Of a stretch of DNA of 13,219 nucleotides, positions 1 to 8,239 are shown piece after piece; the stretch's first letter is position 1; each line of letters starts with the position of its first letter. This DNA comes from Cytophagales bacterium. GTDB taxonomy: Bacteria > Bacteroidota > Bacteroidia > Cytophagales > Cyclobacteriaceae. The stretch lies in the NCBI GenBank assembly GCA_029262955.1, contig JAJCYL010000577.1:1-13219 (forward strand), in the 5' to 3' direction. The position numbers and the translations under genes are program-made. The notes below the pieces were generated by a model that saw only the letters and a program-made list of their open reading frames with translations, did not search any database and was not told the DNA's origin.

Positions 1-870
1 ACCAGTCGTTTTGATTCCAATGGCGATAAAATCAAACTATCAGCTGATGGAAAAGCAAACATCCTCCAAAATATTCAACTGGACCTTAAATATGGCTTTC
101 TTGAAATGTTACAATTGAATATCGCCTTGAATCACACTACCAATATTCAGAGAGAGCAACCCATCAACATTATTACAAGCCCTTTAGTCGACATCACCGA
201 AACAAGAAGATTGAATGGTTTAGAGGATTTGTTCATAGGCGTAGATTTTCTCGTTCCGTGGAAGACACGTCAAATGGATCTCGTCTTTTCCGGGGGCGTA
301 ACCTTACCAACGGCAAACAATGAGCCAGATCGGCCTTCGCATAGCTATGATGACAGTAATGGGTTCGTAGATATCGATTACGTCTTTAATGAGAATAGAG
401 GGCTAGGGGTGATCAAAGGTGTGCTTGGCACCCAGTTTAAATACCGGCTGAAGGACCTGGCTTTTTCGGCTCTTATTAATTACGGTTTTCCAATAGATGA
501 AAGCGAAAGCATAATTTGGGATCATCGGCTTGATGCGTCAAATGATTTCGAATATGCGTCAAACTCATACGACATTAGTCCAACTGATACCTACCTGGTA
601 AGAATTGAAGTCGAGTACCAACTTTACCCCTGGATTGACCTATTTCTGGACATTGAGCAATTTGGAACTTCAGGTGGCTGGTCAGAAGCTTCGGGCAGTC
701 GGTTAGCTATACCCGAAGAGCAATTGACTTTTATCAATCCGGGAATCGAGTTGTTATTGACATCAAAATTCTGGTTACGGCAAAGAATCATATTGGCCAT
801 TTCCGGTGAAAATGCCTTTAGCCCTTTTAGCGTACAAACGGCATTGATTTATAATTTATTCCCATTCTGA
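1..870 (+). CDS. Outer-membrane beta-barrel protein, MetA-like transporter type (5' end outside window)
   Basis: The reading frame is open from the first base, before the first ATG at 106, so the gene begins upstream and the 289 codons here are its C-terminal part. The protein alternates short amphipathic strands with polar turns (for example FIGVDFLVPW and DLVFSGGVTLPTANN) and ends in NLFPF, a terminal Phe typical of barrels assembled by the BAM machinery. The LPT turn after a Gly-rich strand resembles the MetA-like phenol-degradation transporter family, as in the next gene, so the two may be distant paralogs. It should sit in the outer membrane; the signal peptide would lie upstream of the window. 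Only 2 nt separate it from the next gene, which indicates one operon. Substrate unknown. The barrel assignment is fairly sure, the family less so. Confidence 0.75.
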   Translation, partial: TSRFDSNGDKIKLSADGKANILQNIQLDLKYGFLEMLQLNIALNHTTNIQREQPINIITSPLVDITETRRLNGLEDLFIGVDFLVPWKTRQMDLVFSGGVTLPTANNEPDRPSHSYDDSNGFVDIDYVFNENRGLGVIKGVLGTQFKYRLKDLAFSALINYGFPIDESESIIWDHRLDASNDFEYASNSYDISPTDTYLVRIEVEYQLYPWIDLFLDIEQFGTSGGWSEASGSRLAIPEEQLTFINPGIELLLTSKFWLRQRIILAISGENAFSPFSVQTALIYNLFPF

Positions 871-872
871 AT

Positions 873-1835
873 ATGAAAAAATACGCACCTCTCCTATTCG
901 GTTTCCTTTTGATGTATTCTTCCATATATGGACAAACAGAACAACAGCTTCTTCCAGTTGAACTCAAACAACAAACCTTAATCACCCAGCCGGTCACACT
1001 CTATAAAGGTTTTATCAGAGCCGGAATAAGTGCCAATTACCTTTTTCTTGATAAAGTGTTTAATGAGGATGGAGATAGGGAGTCTATATCTAATTCATTT
1101 GGCAAAATCTGGACGCTACAAGCAGTCTTTCAATATGGCTTAACAGATAGATTGCAACTTTCTGCCGCCATTCCCTACACTAATAGAACTCTATTTCTCT
1201 CTTTTTTGGCAGATTTACCAATTACCGGAACAACCGAACAAATTAAATTTGAGAGATCAGGTAAAGGAATTGGTGACATTGATTTAGGAGCAACCTATCA
1301 GTTGATCACCGCTACTACCACCCGACCAGCTGTAGCTCTAAGAGGAACAATTTTTTTACCTACAGGTCAGAAAAACCCCACAAATATTGTCAGTCCCGAA
1401 GAATTTGATTTTCCTACTGGCGGGGGTCACCTGGCATCGGAATTAAGTGTCGAGTTAAGAAAAACTAAATACCCTTTCTTATTTAGTGGAACTGTAGCCT
1501 ATAAATACAATTTTGAGGGAAACAAAGTTTTTGAAGTGGGCCAACCTGAACAAAACTTCCAAAACGGAGGTCTCTTCTCTATCGGAGGTCTGGTTGGATA
1601 CCATGTCAATGAATGGATGGCCATCATCAACGATGTGACCTATTTTAACATTGCCAAAGGAAAAATTGAAGGGACATTAGTTGATGAAGAAGCCGCATGG
1701 GTAATGGAATATATTCCACGACTTACTTTCCAAATAAAGCAACTTCGGATTAATCAGGCCTTGTCCTTCCCAATAATTGGCAAATTGAGCGGAGCAGATC
1801 CAAGTTATTTTCTAATAGTTCAATATGTCTTCTAA
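873..1835 (+). CDS. Outer-membrane beta-barrel protein, MetA-like transporter family
   Basis: A 320-residue protein with a clear signal peptide (Lys2-Lys3, hydrophobic core 5-17, likely cleavage after Gly20 in IYG|Q). The mature part shows repeated amphipathic strands and pieces characteristic of the MetA-pathway 'transporter' barrels: YGLTDRLQLSAAIPY near residue 95, GKGIGDIDLGATYQL near 135 and FLPTGQ near 170. The C-terminus IVQYVF ends in Phe, as BAM substrates do. Expected in the outer membrane, perhaps as a channel for small hydrophobic compounds, though many family members have no known substrate. It lies 2 nt after the previous barrel gene and 9 nt before the CHAT gene, so all three are probably co-transcribed. 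No clear ribosome binding site precedes the ATG, as is usual in Bacteroidota. Confidence 0.82.
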   Translation: MKKYAPLLFGFLLMYSSIYGQTEQQLLPVELKQQTLITQPVTLYKGFIRAGISANYLFLDKVFNEDGDRESISNSFGKIWTLQAVFQYGLTDRLQLSAAIPYTNRTLFLSFLADLPITGTTEQIKFERSGKGIGDIDLGATYQLITATTTRPAVALRGTIFLPTGQKNPTNIVSPEEFDFPTGGGHLASELSVELRKTKYPFLFSGTVAYKYNFEGNKVFEVGQPEQNFQNGGLFSIGGLVGYHVNEWMAIINDVTYFNIAKGKIEGTLVDEEAAWVMEYIPRLTFQIKQLRINQALSFPIIGKLSGADPSYFLIVQYVF

Positions 1836-1844
1836 TTAAAGCTT

Positions 1845-4751
1845 ATGTCAAGAAGATTTTTCTACACCCCTCTTTACTTACTTCTGTTCTGCTGCACTCT
1901 CTTTTACAAGTGCCAAACATCTTCGATTAGCGCAACCCAGAACATTCAATTAGGTGATGCCATGAATAACCAAAATAGGTATGACGAGGCCATCAAGTAT
2001 TACGAAGACTATGTCGCCTTGAGTCCCACTTTGGGTGTGTATAGGAATTATCAACTTGAAAGTGAGGTCTATCGCAAACTGGCACATGCCTACAGTACAA
2101 AGGGCAAATACAAAACATCGCTGGATTACCTTCAGAAAGCTCTTAAATTGGATCAGGAGGTCAATAAGGAAGAACTAAAAATCATTGAGGATCTGCGTCT
2201 CCTTGGTACAGTAAAGACGTACCTGGGTGAATATTCTGAAGCTACCGGCTTTCTTAATCAGTCCCTTGAGCGGACAGATGGAATGGAGAGCAGTGTGAAG
2301 GAAAGTCGCAGAATGACTGTAGCAGATACTCATCTCTCCCTGGCACATGTGGAAACTGTTCTGGGTAATTTTGAGAATGCCTTAAATCACGTAGAAACTG
2401 CCCTCTCGATTTATGAGCGCTTACCCAATGAGAATGTTGGCAAGATTGAAGCCAATCTTTTAAAAGGCAACATTCTGATTGCTCAAAATTATATTGATGA
2501 GGGTCTGAATTATATTGAAATATCAACTGGTCTGGCTAAAACAGAGCGGTTGAATGTTTCACGGCAATTGCAATCCCGGGGAGAAGCTTTCAAGCTTAAA
2601 GGTGAATTGGAAAACAGTTTAAAGGCAAAATTAGGATCGCTTGAAGAGGCCAGGTCTTCAAATATTACGCCCCAAATAATATGGGCAACTTTAAGAGTTG
2701 GGGATGGTTACCGTGATCTTGGTGATGTTGAAAGAGCCAATCAATACTATCTCGAAGGTCTCAATCTTCAAAATCAAAGCGCTGTTGATACTTCGGGTCT
2801 CCTGCCATCTCTTCAAATGCGAATGGGAGAAATCGAGCAAGCCAGAAGTTTTTGGAGTCGGTCAGGTTCTAAATTGGGTAGTGCCATTGCCAATTTAAAA
2901 CTAGGGGAAAGTCAATTGGCCGAAGGCAATATTGAGGAATCTTTCCAATATTTTGATGAAGCATCAACACTTTTCACCGAGATTGGAAGTGATGAAGGCT
3001 TAGCCAAAGCGAATATCGGGCTCAGTCATAGCCTTATCAATCAAGGTGATGTAAATCAAGCATTGAAAATTCTAAACGAGGCATTGGATATCTCTCTGCA
3101 ACCGGATACCCACTGGCAAGTTTGGTTTCAAAAAGGATCAACCTTTGAGAATTCCAATAACCAGGACAGCTCCATTAACGCCTATTTGAAATCAATTGAG
3201 ATCATCGAACAAATTCGTGGGTCACTCACTATTGAAGAGTTCCGAAGTTCTTATTTCCAGGATAAAACAATTGTCTATGATCGATTGATCAATGTTCTTT
3301 TTAAAAAGGGTGGAAGTTTTAACTATTTGGACGACGAATTTCCTGCCTCCCATTTAGCCTTTATTATAAACGAAAAAGCCAGGTCCAGAACTTTTCTGGA
3401 TATTATAGGCAATAAGAAATTAAATCCAAAAAGCTCGGAAGACGCTCCGTATATGGAGGATGAACAGGCTCTCCGTTTAAAAATGCAACAATTAAGTCGA
3501 CAAGTTCAGAGAAGTAATCTGAATAGACAGGATTTGAGCAACCTTAAAAGCGCTCTTGATCAATCTCAAGAAGATTATCAGCTTTTAGTTGAGAAAATAA
3601 AATTGCTAAATACGGCATATCAAAGTCTGGTGTCAATAGAGCCACCACCACTTAATAAAATTCAGTCAACCTTAGGTAACAAAACAGCCCTCATAGAATA
3701 TTGGGTAGGGAATGACAGCATTACGGCCTGGGTAATCGGACAGAGTAAATTAATGCCAGTCAGGTTGACCATTACTAAAGATCAGTTGATCAGGAATGTG
3801 GCAGCGCTAAGGAATGCTATCCAATTTCGCATGCAAGACAACATGGAAAAGATCTTAAGCCTGCTTTATGATGAACTAATATACCCGCTTGACGATGCAA
3901 TTCGTGACTACGACAATATCGGCATCATTCCTCATGGCCCATTACATTTCTTACCATTCCAGGCATTAATCGATGTCAATGATGGAGCGTACTTTGTCTC
4001 TAAAAAGAATATATTCTACTCGCCATCAGCGGCCGTCTATTACTACACTCATTTAAAAACAGAAACTAAGGCAAATAATGTCCTAAGCCTTGCATTGGGC
4101 AATCATAAAATTGGTGAACATAATGCGCTACCGGGAACCGAATATGAAGTCAATCAAATAGGGCAGTTCTACAACCAGTATACCCCCCGCTACAGGGAAA
4201 ATAATTCAGAAACCTATTTCAAGTCAGATGCCGAAAATTTTAGTGTCATCCATATTGCTACTCACGGAATTCTATCTGATAATCAGCCATTGTATTCCTA
4301 TTTATTAATGTCTCCCTCAGAAACCGATGACGGCAGATTAACCGTGGAGGAAATTATGGATTTAAACCTCAGTTCTAAATTAGTGACGCTAAGTGCATGC
4401 GAAACCGCTCTTGGTGATCTCAATAGTGGAGACGAGTTGGTTGGGCTAAGTAGGGCATTCCTCTACGCCGGTACCTCCTCAGTAATAGTTAGTCTTTGGA
4501 CTGTCGACGACATTTCTACCTCAATCCTCATGACTAAATTTCACCAGTTTCTAAATGAGGGTAACAGACCAGCCATTGCACTCTCTATGGCTCAGCGCGA
4601 AATGTTGAAAACAGAGTTTCAGCTTTCTGACGGTAGAGGCCGTGCCCTCGAGTGGGATTCAAGCATACAAAAAGTGGTCTCTGAGAAAAACAAATTCAAT
4701 AAAAGTCCTTATTACTGGGCTCCTTTCATTCTCATTGGTGATATTTTTTAG
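1845..4751 (+). CDS. Exported TPR protein with C-terminal CHAT (caspase-like) peptidase domain
   Basis: 968 residues. The N-terminus (MSRRFF, then a hydrophobic stretch about 7-21) is an export signal; Cys23 could be a lipid anchor, but the preceding residues FYK are a poor lipobox. Residues about 30-460 are tetratricopeptide repeats, with recurring patterns such as YDEAIKYYEDYVALSP and YKTSLDYLQKALKLD. About 540-600 is a Gln/Leu/Lys-rich segment that is probably coiled coil. From about 630 to the end is a CHAT domain: HIATHG at 803-808 supplies the likely catalytic His807, and LSACETA supplies Cys852, followed by the family-typical GLSRAFLYAGTSSVIVSLWTVDD. Both residues of the clan CD dyad are present, so it should be an active cysteine peptidase in the periplasm or at the cell surface. 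Its target is unknown. The two preceding barrel genes probably share its transcript. It is full length; no frameshift is seen. Confidence 0.92.
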   Translation: MSRRFFYTPLYLLLFCCTLFYKCQTSSISATQNIQLGDAMNNQNRYDEAIKYYEDYVALSPTLGVYRNYQLESEVYRKLAHAYSTKGKYKTSLDYLQKALKLDQEVNKEELKIIEDLRLLGTVKTYLGEYSEATGFLNQSLERTDGMESSVKESRRMTVADTHLSLAHVETVLGNFENALNHVETALSIYERLPNENVGKIEANLLKGNILIAQNYIDEGLNYIEISTGLAKTERLNVSRQLQSRGEAFKLKGELENSLKAKLGSLEEARSSNITPQIIWATLRVGDGYRDLGDVERANQYYLEGLNLQNQSAVDTSGLLPSLQMRMGEIEQARSFWSRSGSKLGSAIANLKLGESQLAEGNIEESFQYFDEASTLFTEIGSDEGLAKANIGLSHSLINQGDVNQALKILNEALDISLQPDTHWQVWFQKGSTFENSNNQDSSINAYLKSIEIIEQIRGSLTIEEFRSSYFQDKTIVYDRLINVLFKKGGSFNYLDDEFPASHLAFIINEKARSRTFLDIIGNKKLNPKSSEDAPYMEDEQALRLKMQQLSRQVQRSNLNRQDLSNLKSALDQSQEDYQLLVEKIKLLNTAYQSLVSIEPPPLNKIQSTLGNKTALIEYWVGNDSITAWVIGQSKLMPVRLTITKDQLIRNVAALRNAIQFRMQDNMEKILSLLYDELIYPLDDAIRDYDNIGIIPHGPLHFLPFQALIDVNDGAYFVSKKNIFYSPSAAVYYYTHLKTETKANNVLSLALGNHKIGEHNALPGTEYEVNQIGQFYNQYTPRYRENNSETYFKSDAENFSVIHIATHGILSDNQPLYSYLLMSPSETDDGRLTVEEIMDLNLSSKLVTLSACETALGDLNSGDELVGLSRAFLYAGTSSVIVSLWTVDDISTSILMTKFHQFLNEGNRPAIALSMAQREMLKTEFQLSDGRGRALEWDSSIQKVVSEKNKFNKSPYYWAPFILIGDIF

Positions 4752-4769
4752 ACACATCTAAATTTATTA

Positions 4770-4801
4770 TTTGGTTGATTGAATAATATCGTTCAACTTT
4801 G
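4770..4801 (+). promoter_or_regulatory. Bacteroidota-type promoter of the cytochrome/Rieske operon
   Basis: TTTG at 4770-4773 and CAACTTTG at 4794-4801 are separated by 20 nt. This matches the primary sigma factor pattern of the phylum (TTTG, 19-21 nt, TAnnTTTG) except for one base, C in place of T at the first position of the -7 box. It lies in the only gap (67 nt) between the CHAT gene and the cytochrome gene. Transcription would begin near 4806-4809, giving a leader of only about 10 nt before the GTG start. It suggests that the genes from 4819 onward form their own transcription unit. Assignment by motif only. Confidence 0.6.
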
Positions 4802-4818
4802 CTAAAATTTAGATTGAA

Positions 4819-6042
4819 GTGGGTAAAGTTTTGCCGTATTTGAGTTTGGTATTCGCCATTTGGGTAAGCTCATGTGACAGCCTCCTCCCTGAAGAACCTG
4901 AAAGTGAAGAATTACTGGATGGCCCGGTTGAGGGTCTTTCGCCAGAGCAAGAAAGAACTTTTTTGGCAGGAGATATTGCATTCACCGACGAAATATTTAC
5001 TCCAGCAACTGGTTTGGGTCCAATATTCATTGCTTCTTCGTGCGCTGGCTGTCATGCCGGTGACGGGAAAGGTCATCCCTCAAATGCCCTGACCAGGTTT
5101 AGTCAAACAGACAATGGTGTACTGGTTGATAAGTTACTTGATAAAGGTGGTCCGCAGCTACAACACAGGTCAGTTCCAGGATTTACGGCAGAAACTATTC
5201 CCAAGGAAGCCAATGGTGTCTCAATTGTCGTGGCCCCGGCGGTTACCGGTCTTGGTTTTTTGGCCGCAGTTAGAGATCAAACGTTGTTAGACCTCGTTGG
5301 TCAACAACGCCAAGAAGGGCTGGTAAGTGGTGAGGTGCAATGGGTGGATGCTCCTGATTTTTTTCAGCCACAAACATGGCAAATTCAGAACGAAGGTAGA
5401 TATATAGGCCGTTTTGGTAAGAAGGCCGCAGCCATTAATATCCTCCAACAAGTTGTCGGTGCCTATAAGCAGGATATGGGAATCACCAGTGATTTTGACA
5501 CTGAAGACCCCATCAACTTCGGAGTTTCCAGTGACCAAATTGACCCTATTGTCGATCCTGAACTCCCTGCATCCACAGTGAACAATGTAGCCTTTTACAT
5601 CAGGACACTTAAGCAACCAATACCAAGAAATCAGGGCAACCCGGATGTAATTTCAGGTAAAGCCATCTTTGAAGAAATCAATTGCTCTGCCTGCCATGTT
5701 TCGTCGCTTACAACAGGTGTGTCAGATATCCCCCTTTTTAGTGAAGTAGAATTTGCGCCCTATACGGATTTACTCCTACATGATATGGGTCCTGAGTTGG
5801 ACGACCAGCATGTGGATGGTAATGAAAAAAGCTTCGAATGGCGTACACCCCCACTCTGGGGTCTTGGCCTTGCTCCCAATTCGCAAGGAGGAGATTTCTT
5901 TCTTATGCATGACGGAAGAGCTCAAAGTATTGAGGAGGCAATTACCATGCACTCCGGAGAAGCAAAAACCATGGCTGAGGCCTATTCCGGGTTAAACCAA
6001 AATGAGAAGGATCAACTAATTAAATTTTTAGAAAACCTCTAA
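4819..6042 (+). CDS. Di-heme c-type cytochrome lipoprotein, DHOR (di-heme oxidoreductase) family
   Basis: 407 residues from a GTG start; an in-frame TAG lies just upstream at 4810-4812, so no longer ATG start is possible. The N-terminus is a lipoprotein signal with lipobox VSSC at residues 16-19, followed by an acidic linker (PEEPESEE). Two heme c sites are visible: CAGCH at 75-79 and CSACH at 289-293. The C-terminal signature of the family is present (LHDMGPELDD, EWRTPPLWGLG, MHDGRAQSIEEA). Members resemble di-heme peroxidases and are often labelled thiol oxidoreductase, with poorly known substrates; some lie beside iron-uptake genes. It should face the periplasm or the outside, anchored by lipid. 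Its stop overlaps the start of the Rieske gene by 1 base (TAATG), so the two are translationally coupled and may be electron-transfer partners. Confidence 0.9.
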   Translation: MGKVLPYLSLVFAIWVSSCDSLLPEEPESEELLDGPVEGLSPEQERTFLAGDIAFTDEIFTPATGLGPIFIASSCAGCHAGDGKGHPSNALTRFSQTDNGVLVDKLLDKGGPQLQHRSVPGFTAETIPKEANGVSIVVAPAVTGLGFLAAVRDQTLLDLVGQQRQEGLVSGEVQWVDAPDFFQPQTWQIQNEGRYIGRFGKKAAAINILQQVVGAYKQDMGITSDFDTEDPINFGVSSDQIDPIVDPELPASTVNNVAFYIRTLKQPIPRNQGNPDVISGKAIFEEINCSACHVSSLTTGVSDIPLFSEVEFAPYTDLLLHDMGPELDDQHVDGNEKSFEWRTPPLWGLGLAPNSQGGDFFLMHDGRAQSIEEAITMHSGEAKTMAEAYSGLNQNEKDQLIKFLENL

Positions 6043-6458
6043 TGATCGTTAATCGCCGTACTTTCCTTAAACAAACCACCGCAGGCACATGTGCCTGTTT
6101 AGGTGCTTCGGTCGGTCTCACCTCTTGTGCCAGCTATGTCTACGCACCATATGTGATTTTGCAAGGAAAACTGGTAATTAACAAAATTGACTTCGGAGAA
6201 AGCAATTATGTGTTGATCAAAGTAGAACGGCTGGCAGAAGCAGTATTTGTCTCAAAAGATACCGAAGGTAATTACACGGCCGTGCTTACTAAATGTACCC
6301 ATAAGGGTTGCGAAGTGAGACCCAGTGCAAATATTCTTTTATGCCCTTGCCACGGAAGCGAGTACGATTTAGCTGGAAAAGTATTAGAAGGCCCTGCTGA
6401 AGAGAACTTGGTGTCATTTAATGTTGAGACTGATGAAGAAAGGATTTATGTCAGTTAG
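6042..6458 (+). CDS. Tat-exported Rieske [2Fe-2S] protein, probable lipoprotein
   Basis: 138 residues. The N-terminus NRRTFLKQ (Arg5-Arg6) is a twin-arginine export signal, fitting a cofactor loaded before export. LTSC at 26-29 could serve as a lipobox, making it a Tat lipoprotein. The Rieske cluster is complete: CTHKGC at 85-90 and CPCHGS at 101-106, giving Cys85, His87, Cys101 and His104 as iron ligands and Cys90-Cys103 as the disulfide found in high-potential Rieske proteins of bc1 and b6f complexes. It is shorter than a bc1 Rieske subunit and no cytochrome b gene is nearby, so it is more likely a soluble-domain electron carrier for the adjacent di-heme cytochrome. The start overlaps the cytochrome stop by 1 base. 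Confidence 0.9.
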   Translation: MIVNRRTFLKQTTAGTCACLGASVGLTSCASYVYAPYVILQGKLVINKIDFGESNYVLIKVERLAEAVFVSKDTEGNYTAVLTKCTHKGCEVRPSANILLCPCHGSEYDLAGKVLEGPAEENLVSFNVETDEERIYVS

Positions 6459-6483
6459 AAGGAAGATAGAGACCCAATCGAGC

Positions 6484-7803
6484 ATGGGTTCAAGCCGACA
6501 CTCATCCTTTTATTCACTGAAGGGACCTCTTACTCAACAATCTAAAGCGGGCGTGGTTCTCACTTTAGGCGATCATGGGGTAGCGTGGAGAAATAACCTA
6601 AATATTTTTATTACAACTTCATTAATTGTTACTCTCTTCTTTATTAACCTCAATCGGACAGCAGCCCAGGGAGTTACTGACTCCATTGCAAACAAGGATG
6701 CCATTTTTGCAAGACCATTTATCCTTGCAGGAAGCATAGGTAAGCAAACTACAACCGCAATTGGTGGCTACCTTGAAGGCAATACTAATTATTTTGTGGA
6801 GGATGGCGTTGGTGATGGTTTTTCAATGGAAATGCGCCGTTTCAACATTTTTCTCTATTCAAGCATCTCTAGCCGTATTCGATTTTTGTCTGAATTGGAA
6901 TTTGAACATGGAACTGAAGAGATAGCTCTGGAAACGGCCCTGTTAGACTTCGAATTCCACCCAGCCTTGATCTTCAGGGTCGGTATCCTACTACCTCCAA
7001 TTGGTTATTTCAATCAGAATCATGATAGTCCCAAATGGGAGTTTGTAGACCGGCCACTGGTATCTACCACATTGATTCCCTCTACTTTATCAGAAGTTGG
7101 TTTTGGTCTTCATGGCAATCTCGCAGTCAGTGGAAATATTTTTACTTATGAAGCTTATCTCACCAATGGACTAAATGACAATGTTATTGCTAACCCGGAA
7201 AACAGGACATCCCTGGCTTCTGGTAAGGGAGTTTCATTTGAAGAAGACAACAATGGCAGTCCTAATTTTTCTTCTCGTGTTGCCCTTAAAAACAGGCGGT
7301 TTGGAGAACTCGGCCTCTCATTTTACGGGGGTGCTTATAATACCTTTGAATCTGATGGATTAAAATTAGATCAAAAAAGGGGATTGAGCATTTGGGCACT
7401 TGATGCCAACTTTCAAATAGGTCAGCTTAAACTGGTTGGAGAGACAGCGTGGATTCATGTAGATATTCCTGACAACTTTGGGCAACAGTTTGGTTCGAAA
7501 CAATGGGGCATGCACCTTGATCTTATTTATCCCATTTTAAAAACAAACCTTCTCAACCTTGAGGAGGTAACCCTCAACGCTAATATCAGAATCGAGCGTA
7601 TAGATTACAACATCGATGACTTTGAGGAAACAGGAGGCAATATCCATGACGACATTACTGCTGTTGTACCTGGCTTAAGTCTAAGATTTTCCAAGAACAC
7701 ATTAGTCAGAGCCAACTATCGTTACCATTGGGAAAGAGACCTTTTTGGTAATCCCGCGGCGAAGGTGGCTGGATTTCAATTCGGATTTGCTAGCTACTTC
7801 TAA
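6484..7803 (+). CDS. Outer-membrane porin-like beta-barrel protein
   Basis: 439 residues from the ATG at 6484. The same frame is open to an ATG at 6421 (460 residues), but that start lies inside the Rieske gene and gives a long N-terminus without signal-peptide character. A GTG at 6553 would give the most natural signal peptide (about 40 residues, core NIFITTSLIVTLFF, cleavage near TAAQ|G). The true start is therefore uncertain. The mature protein has many amphipathic strands, a conserved-looking block RVGILLPPIGYFNQ and DRPLVSTTLIPSTL near the middle, and ends in FASYF. This resembles Bacteroidota porins distantly like phosphate-selective porins O/P; the specific substrate is not evident. 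It is the third gene of the cytochrome/Rieske operon and could admit the substrate of that redox pair. Confidence 0.78.
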   Translation: MGSSRHSSFYSLKGPLTQQSKAGVVLTLGDHGVAWRNNLNIFITTSLIVTLFFINLNRTAAQGVTDSIANKDAIFARPFILAGSIGKQTTTAIGGYLEGNTNYFVEDGVGDGFSMEMRRFNIFLYSSISSRIRFLSELEFEHGTEEIALETALLDFEFHPALIFRVGILLPPIGYFNQNHDSPKWEFVDRPLVSTTLIPSTLSEVGFGLHGNLAVSGNIFTYEAYLTNGLNDNVIANPENRTSLASGKGVSFEEDNNGSPNFSSRVALKNRRFGELGLSFYGGAYNTFESDGLKLDQKRGLSIWALDANFQIGQLKLVGETAWIHVDIPDNFGQQFGSKQWGMHLDLIYPILKTNLLNLEEVTLNANIRIERIDYNIDDFEETGGNIHDDITAVVPGLSLRFSKNTLVRANYRYHWERDLFGNPAAKVAGFQFGFASYF

Positions 7804-7900
7804 CAAAGATTCATAAGTTACAATTAAAGAAAAACAAGGAAGTTGGAACTTAACTTTGGAATTATTACTATCTTAATTGGTTCAACCAACTAGCAAGGTG

Positions 7901-8044
7901 ATGATAATTAACAGCAACCAGCAATTTGCTTTTCTTGAAATTGACCATCGAATAAGACTCAGACGCAAGCGCCGGGAGAAGTTTTTGAGTTTTCTCTTAC
8001 TCCTTAAAGGGTTGTTTTTACGTAGGTCCTACGCAAGAAGGTAG
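7901..8044 (+). CDS. Possible small basic/hydrophobic peptide, 47 residues
   Basis: A short ORF from ATG at 7901, preceded by AAGG at 7895-7898, which is rather close to the start. A possible -7 promoter box lies at 7851-7858. The peptide has a neutral start (MIINSNQQ), then a highly basic run (HRIRLRRKRREK), a hydrophobic run (FLSFLLLLKGLFL) and a basic tail ending in YARR. This could be a small membrane-associated peptide, but an ORF of this size can arise by chance. The CGTAGG/CCTACG inverted repeat lies in its last codons. No family is recognised. Confidence 0.18.
   Translation: MIINSNQQFAFLEIDHRIRLRRKRREKFLSFLLLLKGLFLRRSYARR
8021..8033. repeat. Perfect inverted repeat CGTAGG-T-CCTACG, possible regulator site
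   Basis: Six-base arms surround a single central base, with TTTTTA upstream. A one-base loop is too small for an RNA hairpin, so a dimeric DNA-binding protein is a better explanation. Another CGTAGG half-site occurs at 8084-8089. NarL/FixJ-type HTH domains often bind TAC/GTA-rich dyads, and a PAS-LuxR regulator is encoded next door, so it is a candidate ligand. This is inference only. Confidence 0.35.
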
Positions 8045-8239
8045 ATGTAAGTATCTCTCCAGCGGTTTCACAGTAGGCATTGTCGTAGGAATAAATTTTG
8101 AAACTGTAGTCTGGATATATTTAAGGCTCCTCGATGAGGACTCGTGAAATACCTGTGAGTTCAAAATGCTCACATATGACTATTGTAATTCAAAAAGAAG
8201 GTGGCAATCTTTGAGATGGCTCAACCAGCTTTGACAATC

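Noticed and set aside
1845..4751. CHAT-TPR protein as a CRISPR-linked (type III-E) peptidase
   Set aside because: It carries an export signal, and there is no effector gene or CRISPR array in the window.
6042..6458. Rieske gene as a subunit of a bc1-type complex
   Set aside because: No cytochrome b or c1 gene is adjacent; the partner is a DHOR-type di-heme protein.
7840..7851. AAGTT-GG-AACTT as a terminator of the porin operon
   Set aside because: The loop is only 2 nt and no T-run follows.
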